Origin: Acidobacteria bacterium 37-71-11
GTDB lineage: Bacteria > Acidobacteriota > Thermoanaerobaculia > Thermoanaerobaculales > Thermoanaerobaculaceae
Length of the DNA stretch: 5,205 bases
Assembly (NCBI GenBank): GCA_002279285.1
Contig: NCBR01000192.1
Span: 1 to 5,205 of the forward strand
Reading direction: 5' to 3'
The notes beneath the pieces were generated by a model. It was not told the DNA's origin and did not search any database. It saw only the letters and a list, made by a program, of their open reading frames with translations. The first letter of the stretch is position 1. Each line of letters starts with the position of its first letter. Shown here piece after piece: positions 1-5,205 of the stretch. The position numbers and the translations under genes are program-made.

Positions 1-1197
1 CGCGATTCGTTCGTGGCCGAACGCCTGCGCGCCGCGGGCGCCGTCATCCTCGGCAAGACGAACCTGTCGGAGTGGGCGAACTTCCGGTCGTCGAGGTCGT
101 CGAGCGGTTGGAGCGGGCGCGGCGGCCAGTGCCGCAACCCGTATGCGCTCGACCGCTCGCCGTGCGGCTCGAGTTCGGGCACCGGAGCGGCGGTGTCGGC
201 CAACCTCGTGGCGGTGGGGGTCGGCACCGAGACCGACGGCTCGATCGTGTGCCCGTCGGCGATCAACTCGCTGGTCGGGATCAAGCCGACGGTCGGCCTC
301 GTGAGCCGCTCGGGGATCGTGCCGATCTCGCACACGCAGGACACCGCCGGGCCGATGGCGCGCACGGTCGCCGACGCGGCGGCGCTGCTCGGCGCGCTAT
401 CCGGCGTAGACCCGCGCGACGCCGCCACGGCCGCGGGCCGCGGCAAGGCCGCCGCCGACTACACGGTGTTCCTCGACGCAAACGGCCTCAAGGGCGCCCG
501 TATCGGTGTTGCCCGCGCCAAGTTCTTCGGCTACAGTTCGGAAACCGATGCGCTCGCGGAAGCCGCGCTCGCGGCGATGAAGCGGCTCGGGGCGGTCATC
601 GTGGACCCCGCCGACATCCCGCACGCCGGCGAGTTCGACGACGCCGAGCTCGAGGTGCTCCTGTACGAATTCAAGGCCGACCTCAACGCCTACCTCGCCG
701 AGTGGGCGCCCGGCGCTCCGGTGCGGACGCTGGCGGACGTGATCGCCTTCAACGAGCAGCACCGCGACCGCGAGATGCCGTACTTCGGCCAGGACACGAT
801 GGAGAAGGCCGAGAAGAAGGGGCCGCTCACTGAGAAGGCGTACCTCAAGGCGCTCAAGAGGTGCCGGGCGCTCTCCCGCACGAAGGGGCTCGACGCGGTC
901 ATGACCACCCATCGCCTCGACGCGATCGTGGCGCCCACCGGCGGTCCGCCGTGGACGATCGACCTCGTCAACGGCGACCACTTCCTCGGCGCCAGCTCGA
1001 CGCCGGCCGCGGTGTCCGGCTACCCGAGCGTCACCGTCCCGATCGGCTACACGTTTGGCCTGCCGGTCGGCCTCTCGTTCATCGGCCGCGCCTGGTCCGA
1101 GGGGACGCTGATCCGTATCGCGTACGCCTTCGAGCAGGGCACCAAGCTCCGCCGTCCGCCACGGCTGCTCGCCACAGCCGACCTCACCGTCCGCTGA
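1..1197 (+). CDS. Amidase-signature hydrolase, peptide-amidase-like (5' partial)
   Basis: The reading frame is open from base 1 (first codons Arg-Asp-Ser-Phe), so the start is outside the window and the GTG at 13 is not a real start. The protein belongs to the amidase signature family, which hydrolyses C-N amide bonds with a Ser-cisSer-Lys triad. Numbering from codon 13, the glycine/serine-rich stretch CGSSSGTGAA (residues 51-60) should supply the cis-serine (Ser53), and GTETDGSI (71-78) the nucleophile Ser77. The Ser53 to Ser77 spacing of 24 matches what I recall for Stenotrophomonas peptide amidase. The catalytic Lys must lie upstream of the window. TETDGSIVCPSAIN, GIKPTVGLVSRSG, ISHTQDTAGPMARTVADAA and the C-terminal GYPSVTVPIGY and GLPVGLSFIGRAWSE also resemble that enzyme, which removes C-terminal amide groups from peptides. 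The substrate is unproven; Glu/Asp-tRNA amidotransferase GatA is less likely given the TETDGSI variant. The C-terminus is complete, ending at TGA 1195-1197. Confidence 0.93.
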   Translation, partial: RDSFVAERLRAAGAVILGKTNLSEWANFRSSRSSSGWSGRGGQCRNPYALDRSPCGSSSGTGAAVSANLVAVGVGTETDGSIVCPSAINSLVGIKPTVGLVSRSGIVPISHTQDTAGPMARTVADAAALLGALSGVDPRDAATAAGRGKAAADYTVFLDANGLKGARIGVARAKFFGYSSETDALAEAALAAMKRLGAVIVDPADIPHAGEFDDAELEVLLYEFKADLNAYLAEWAPGAPVRTLADVIAFNEQHRDREMPYFGQDTMEKAEKKGPLTEKAYLKALKRCRALSRTKGLDAVMTTHRLDAIVAPTGGPPWTIDLVNGDHFLGASSTPAAVSGYPSVTVPIGYTFGLPVGLSFIGRAWSEGTLIRIAYAFEQGTKLRRPPRLLATADLTVR

Positions 1198-1201
1198 CCC
1201 C

Positions 1202-1224
1202 GGGGCGCCGCCAGGGGCGCCGCC
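1202..1224. repeat. Tandem 11-bp direct repeat after the amidase stop
   Basis: The 11-mer GGGGCGCCGCC occurs at 1202-1212 and again at 1214-1224, separated by one A. Each copy contains the self-complementary hexamer GGCGCC (1204-1209 and 1216-1221), so the transcript could form a 6-bp stem with a 6-nt loop just after the amidase stop codon. No T-tract follows, so it is at best a weak terminator or pause site; it may equally be a simple local duplication. Confidence 0.5.
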
Positions 1225-1252
1225 GGCGTCGGACCTCTCGCTGCGTTGCGCT

Positions 1253-1306
1253 CGCCCCGCTCGCATCCTCACGTACCCTCCGGGTACGCTCCGGTGCGGC
1301 GGGGGT
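1253..1306. repeat. Imperfect palindromic element (dispersed-repeat-like hairpin)
   Basis: A hairpin centred on 1280 has a perfect inner stem CGTACCC (1272-1278) and GGGTACG (1282-1288) around the loop TCC. Farther out, GCA (1263-1265) pairs with TGC (1295-1297), C1262 with G1298, and CCCCGC (1255-1260) with GCGGGG (1299-1304) if T1261 is bulged. Flanking sequence rich in GCGTTGCGCTCG on the left and GCGCGCCTTG on the right extends the weak symmetry to about 1236-1318. The style, with a GTACC-GGTAC core flanked by GCGTTGCGCTCG and GCGCCTTG, resembles short intergenic repeats I recall from several high-GC proteobacterial and acidobacterial genomes. That resemblance is from memory. It could also help terminate the amidase transcript, although no T-run follows. 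Confidence 0.55.
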
Positions 1307-1319
1307 CGCGCGCCTTGCC

Positions 1320-1431
1320 AGGGGCCGGCTATCACACTTTGCTGCCGGCGGCCTGACCACTGGGTACCCATATTGCTCGGCCGGCGGACCAGCGCTGGCG
1401 AACCGAGAACAAAGTGTGATACCCGGCCCCT
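1320..1431. mobile_element. 112-bp element with 22-bp near-perfect inverted arms (MITE- or REP-like)
   Basis: The left arm 1320-1341 (AGGGGCCGG, C, TATCACACTTTG) and the right arm 1410-1431 (CAAAGTGTGATA, C, CCGGCCCCT) are reverse complements at 21 of 22 positions; the only mismatch is C1330 against C1421. The 68-bp interior contains two perfect 10-bp palindromes, TGGGTACCCA (1361-1370) and CCAGCGCTGG (1389-1398), plus a direct repeat of GCCGGCGG at 1344-1351 and 1380-1387. The arms are locally AT-richer than the surroundings. No protein is encoded, so any transposition would need a transposase supplied in trans. Such structures fit REP-type repeats mobilised by RAYT (REP-associated tyrosine transposases) or a small MITE. 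No clear target-site duplication is visible beyond the arms. A structured RNA or bidirectional terminator is an alternative. Confidence 0.65.
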
Positions 1432-1633
1432 ACCAACGGCGGCGGCGCGGCTACACGCCGCAAGTGGCGACGTCCTGCTTGTCGGCGTCGTTCTCGTCCT
1501 CGAGGGAGGGGTTCGAGACCGCGCGGCCTGTGGCCGGCGCAGCCGGCACGGACGACGCCTTTCCGGTGCCCGGTGCCCGAAGCCCGGACCCCTCGCATCT
1601 GTCACAATCGGGGCGGCGGGACGGAGGTCAGCC
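1432..1633. other. Non-coding stretch upstream of the DUF1858 gene
   Basis: I see no supportable gene here. Open frames crossing it on both strands read as low-complexity Arg/Ala/Gly-rich protein without a recognisable domain, and they also run through the inverted-repeat element, so they are not credible. Small structures present are an inverted pair GCCGGC (1533-1538 and 1542-1547) with a 3-nt loop and a tandem CCGGTGC (1563-1569 and 1570-1576). The promoter of the 66-residue gene presumably lies near the 3' end: CACAAT at 1603-1608 could serve as a -10 box, but no good -35 is visible. Confidence 0.4.
1623..1628 (+). promoter_or_regulatory. Ribosome binding site of the DUF1858 gene
   Basis: GGAGGT at 1623-1628 lies 5 nt upstream of the GTG at 1634. 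This strong Shine-Dalgarno match fixes the start of the small gene at a GTG rather than at any codon further upstream in the same open frame, which reaches back through the repeat element. Confidence 0.75.
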
Positions 1634-1834
1634 GTGGACGCGATCGACCCTGACATCACCATCGAGGAGCTGCTGCGGCAACGGCCGGAGGCGTCGTCGG
1701 TCCTGCGGCGCTTCGGGATCGTGTGCATCCAGTGCGGTGAGCCGGTGTGGGGGACGCTGCGGGAGGTCGCGGCGGAGAAGGGGATCCACGACCTCACCGA
1801 GGTCCTCGCGGCGCTCGCGGCGGCGCGCGGCTGA
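1634..1834 (+). CDS. DUF1858-type CxxC mini-protein (putative redox/disulfide protein)
   Basis: This 66-residue protein begins at GTG 1634 and matches the DUF1858 domain, also described as a hybrid-cluster-protein-associated redox disulfide domain, in order and length. It has DITIEELLRQRPEASSVLRRFGI (residues 7-29, the first helices), then the CIQCG motif with Cys31 and Cys34, then a conserved Trp/Thr-Leu segment (39-42) and a C-terminal helix ending in Ala/Gly. The domain normally spans about 60 residues, so the whole protein is one domain with no signal peptide or membrane segment; it should be cytoplasmic. The CxxC pair suggests thiol-disulfide or metal chemistry, but the biochemical role of the family is not established. 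The frame stays open upstream to about 1373, but that part has no family similarity. It converges on the exporter gene, with 16 bp between the stops. It appears monocistronic. Confidence 0.82.
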   Translation: MDAIDPDITIEELLRQRPEASSVLRRFGIVCIQCGEPVWGTLREVAAEKGIHDLTEVLAALAAARG

Positions 1835-1837
1835 CGC

Positions 1838-1849
1838 GCTCCGGCCGGA
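1838..1849. terminator. Short palindrome between convergent genes
   Basis: The only sequence between the two convergent stop codons is 16 bp and contains the 10-bp palindrome TCCGGCCGGA (1840-1849). It might contribute to termination from both sides, but the stem would be very short with no spare loop or T-tract, so read-through into antisense of the neighbouring gene is plausible. Confidence 0.25.
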
Positions 1850-1850
1850 T

Positions 1851-2615
1851 CTACTTGAGGAAGAACCAGGCCGCGACGGCGACGCCGACGAGGATCACGA
1901 ACCCCCGGATGTAGCGCTGGTCGACGCGCTTGGCGGTGCGTGCGCCCACCCAGCCGCCGAGGATCGCGCCCACCGCCATCAGGGCGGCCAGGTGCCAGAC
2001 GACCATTCCCTTGATCGCGAAGAAGATGAAGGCGATCACGTTGACGAGCGTGCCGAGGATCGCCTTGAGGGCGTTCATGCGGTGGATGTCGCGCAGCCCC
2101 ATCACCGAGAGCGAGCCGAGCATCAGGATGCCGATGCCGGCCCCGAAGTAGCCGCCGTAGGTCGCGACGAAGAGCTGGAAGAGGAACCCCCACACCTTGC
2201 CCCCGGTGGTGACGTGCTCCTCCGTGTGCGCCGCGACGCCGGTCCAGCGTGAGATCCGGTCGCGCATTGCGAACAGCGCCGTCGCGAACAGCACGAGCCA
2301 CGGCACGACCTCGTCGAACAGCGCCGGCGGCGTGATGACGAGGACGAACGCGCCGAGCAGCCCCCCGGCCATACTCGGGAGCAGCAGCGTCAGCAGGAGG
2401 TCGCTGTCGAGCGCGGTGTCGCGGCGGTAGGCGACGGCGCTCGAGAGCGTCCCTGGCCAGAGCGCGGCGGTGTTGGTGGCGTTGGCGAGGATCGCGGGCT
2501 GGCCGAACGCCACCAGCGAGGGGAAGGAGATCAGACTGCCGCCGCCCGCCACCGAGTTGACGATGCCGGCGACCAGCGCTGCGACGAAGAGGCCGAGAAG
2601 GCCGAGCACGCTCAT
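1851..2615 (-). CDS. TauE/SafE-family sulfite exporter-like membrane permease
   Basis: This 254-residue integral membrane protein belongs to the TauE/SafE family (Pfam PF01925), whose characterised members export sulfite, sulfoacetate or related organosulfur anions; the substrate here is unknown. It has about eight hydrophobic segments arranged as two homologous halves. The first half starts with a helix (residues 2-19) followed by NSVAGGGSLISFPSLVAFG (20-38) and NATNTAALWPG (45-55). The second repeats the theme with YGGYFGAGIGILMLGSLS (153-170) and MNALKAILGTLVNVIAF (180-196). A charged loop of about 25 residues (117-141) joins the halves. The last helix ends at the C-terminus (FFLK). I chose ATG 2613-2615 because the first helix begins at once there. 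The frame runs 35 codons further upstream as an Arg-rich stretch through the divergent promoter region, and no strong Shine-Dalgarno is visible for either choice. An in-frame GTG at 2631-2633 is the closest alternative. Confidence 0.9.
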   Translation of the reverse strand: MSVLGLLGLFVAALVAGIVNSVAGGGSLISFPSLVAFGQPAILANATNTAALWPGTLSSAVAYRRDTALDSDLLLTLLLPSMAGGLLGAFVLVITPPALFDEVVPWLVLFATALFAMRDRISRWTGVAAHTEEHVTTGGKVWGFLFQLFVATYGGYFGAGIGILMLGSLSVMGLRDIHRMNALKAILGTLVNVIAFIFFAIKGMVVWHLAALMAVGAILGGWVGARTAKRVDQRYIRGFVILVGVAVAAWFFLK

Positions 2616-2803
2616 GCCGGCATTGTCTCGCACTCCGGCGCGCGGCCGGTTGCCCGCACCCGAGCCGGCCTGCCGGCAGCCGATCCTGCGACGGAACCGT
2701 TGCCACCGAGTTGCGTACAATAGGCCAGCGAACGCTCCGCGCGCGGACAGCTTCTTCTCATCGATCCGGTGCGGAAATCAACGCTTCCGAGGAGGTCGCA
2801 CCG
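2616..2803. promoter_or_regulatory. Divergent intergenic region between exporter and M3 peptidase
   Basis: Promoters for both flanking genes must lie in these 188 bp. On the plus strand TACAAT (2716-2721) is a good -10-like hexamer, but no convincing -35 sits 17 bp upstream. TTGCCA (2700-2705) is only 10 bp away, too close to pair with it. Read on the minus strand, the overlapping TATTGT could be a -10 for the exporter. The palindrome TGCCGGCA occurs twice, at 2615-2622 (overlapping the exporter start codon, extended to ATGCCGGCAT at 2614-2623) and at 2671-2678 (extended to CTGCCGGCAG at 2670-2679). These could be operator half-sites, or chance in GC-rich DNA. Confidence 0.4.
2790..2796 (+). 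promoter_or_regulatory. Ribosome binding site of the M3 peptidase gene
   Basis: AGGAGGT at 2790-2796 is a near-perfect anti-16S match 7 nt upstream of ATG 2804. This and the signal peptide beginning at that ATG fix the start, although the frame is open back to 2711 or beyond. Confidence 0.85.
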
Positions 2804-4978
<2,175 letters not shown>

Positions 4979-5000
4979 ACCGCAGCCACGGTTCGAACAA

Positions 5001-5035
5001 CGGCGGGGGCCGCGCGGCCCCCGCCGCTCTTTCCT
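5001..5035 (+). terminator. Rho-independent terminator of the M3 peptidase gene
   Basis: A perfect 26-nt palindrome (5001-5026) begins CGGCGGGGGCCGC and is mirrored exactly. In RNA it would fold as an 11-bp all-G/C stem with a GCGC tetraloop. A pyrimidine-rich tail CTCTTTCCT follows (5027-5035). It lies 22 bp after the stop codon. The T-run is short, as is common at high G+C. Confidence 0.85.
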
Positions 5036-5111
5036 GGCTCTCCTATCAATTCACCGTTCGTCGCGGAGGAATGACTGTCACTGCGAATCCCCGTGTATCC
5101 TGGGGAGGGTC

Positions 5112-5137
5112 CGGTGCGTCAATGACATGTTGCACCG
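5112..5137. promoter_or_regulatory. Operator-like dyad upstream of a possible next gene
   Basis: CGGTGC (5112-5117) and GCACCG (5132-5137) are exact inverted copies with a 14-nt spacer, inside which CA (5120-5121) and TG (5128-5129) continue the symmetry about the same centre. The 26-bp size suits a dimeric repressor site or a small RNA hairpin. Upstream, TATCCT (5096-5101) might be a -10 box with a TGAC-containing -35-like stretch near 5071-5076, but the spacing is long (19 bp). Confidence 0.35.
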
Positions 5138-5191
5138 TGTTTTGGCTCGCACGGCCGTTGCTGCCGCCCGAGCGAAAGCGAGGTCAGGATC

Positions 5192-5205
5192 ATGAGGAGA
5201 CAGAT
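5192..5205 (+). CDS. Possible start of a downstream gene (3' truncated)
   Basis: ATG at 5192 is preceded by GAGGT (5180-5184) at 7 nt and opens a frame Met-Arg-Arg-Gln that runs off the window. The spacing and the Met-Arg-Arg opening would suit an exported or membrane protein, but four codons cannot identify anything. A 22-codon frame (5127-5195) ends with its TGA overlapping this ATG. A second open frame from ATG 5071 also runs to the window end, but its purine-rich GGAGGA abuts the ATG with no spacer, so I prefer 5192. Confidence 0.4.

Noticed and set aside
1332..1598. An 88-codon minus-strand frame that reads through the inverted-repeat element
   Set aside because: No ribosome binding site or domain, and its C-terminal third is simply a translation of the palindromic repeat. 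Frames of this kind are often mis-annotated as hypothetical proteins.
1198..1633. A CRISPR array or tRNA gene in the repeat-rich intergenic region
   Set aside because: There are no regularly spaced direct repeats with unique spacers, and no cloverleaf with a T-loop GTTCRA-type motif could be found; the structure consists of palindromes and one short tandem duplication.
861..2252. A 463-codon plus-strand frame overlapping the amidase end, the intergenic region and the exporter
   Set aside because: It overlaps the amidase in another frame and the exporter antisense; its translation is Arg-rich low-complexity sequence without a domain.
1634..2615. A dedicated sulfur-oxidation or sulfonate-degradation operon
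   Set aside because: Only two family-level hints exist, and the genes are convergent. No sulfur-metabolism enzyme, regulator or co-transcribed partner is present.
397..2706. A 769-codon open frame on the minus strand crossing the amidase, the repeat region, the small gene and the exporter
   Set aside because: It is antisense or out of frame to well-supported genes, is dominated by Arg/Ala/Gly/Pro runs, passes straight through the inverted-repeat element and matches no family. Such frames are expected in DNA of about 70% G+C.
5071..5205. An open frame from ATG 5071 to the window end as the next gene
   Set aside because: Its GGAGGA directly abuts the ATG with no spacer, and the translation (MTVTANPRVSWGG onward) shows no recognisable character. 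The start at 5192 has better spacing, although neither is certain.

Overview
This is a GC-rich bacterial chromosomal window, roughly 70% G+C by eye. It has Shine-Dalgarno-led genes, a strong G/C preference at third codon positions, and long spurious reading frames on the opposite strand, as expected at this composition. The exported Dcp-type peptidase and the peptide-amidase-like protein suggest a Gram-negative or similar protein-degrading heterotroph. Acidobacteriota or a comparable high-GC soil or sediment lineage would fit, but no phylogenetic marker is present and this is a weak inference.

Layout. Positions 1-1197 (+) hold the C-terminal three quarters or so of an amidase-signature enzyme close to bacterial peptide amidases; its N-terminus lies outside the window. 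Positions 1198-1633 are non-coding and the most repeat-rich stretch: a tandem 11-bp duplication right after the amidase stop, an imperfect palindrome centred near 1280, and directly beside it a 112-bp element bounded by 22-bp near-perfect inverted arms (1320-1431). Positions 1634-1834 (+) encode a 66-residue DUF1858-type CxxC protein. It converges, with only 16 bp between the stop codons, on a TauE/SafE-family membrane exporter (1851-2615, minus strand). A 188-bp divergent intergenic region (2616-2803) separates the exporter from a 724-residue secreted M3 metallopeptidase (2804-4978, +), which ends in a textbook GC hairpin terminator (5001-5035). The last 170 bp look like the 5' regulatory region of a following gene, with an operator-like dyad and a possible start codon at 5192.

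The genes do not form one operon. Two are hydrolases acting on peptides or amides (amidase and Dcp-like peptidase). The two middle genes have loose links to redox or sulfur chemistry by family only. I see no convincing new defence, mobile or biosynthetic system. The best candidate for undescribed structure is the pair of abutting palindromic repeats between the amidase and the DUF1858 gene, which should be checked for genome-wide copies and a matching transposase.
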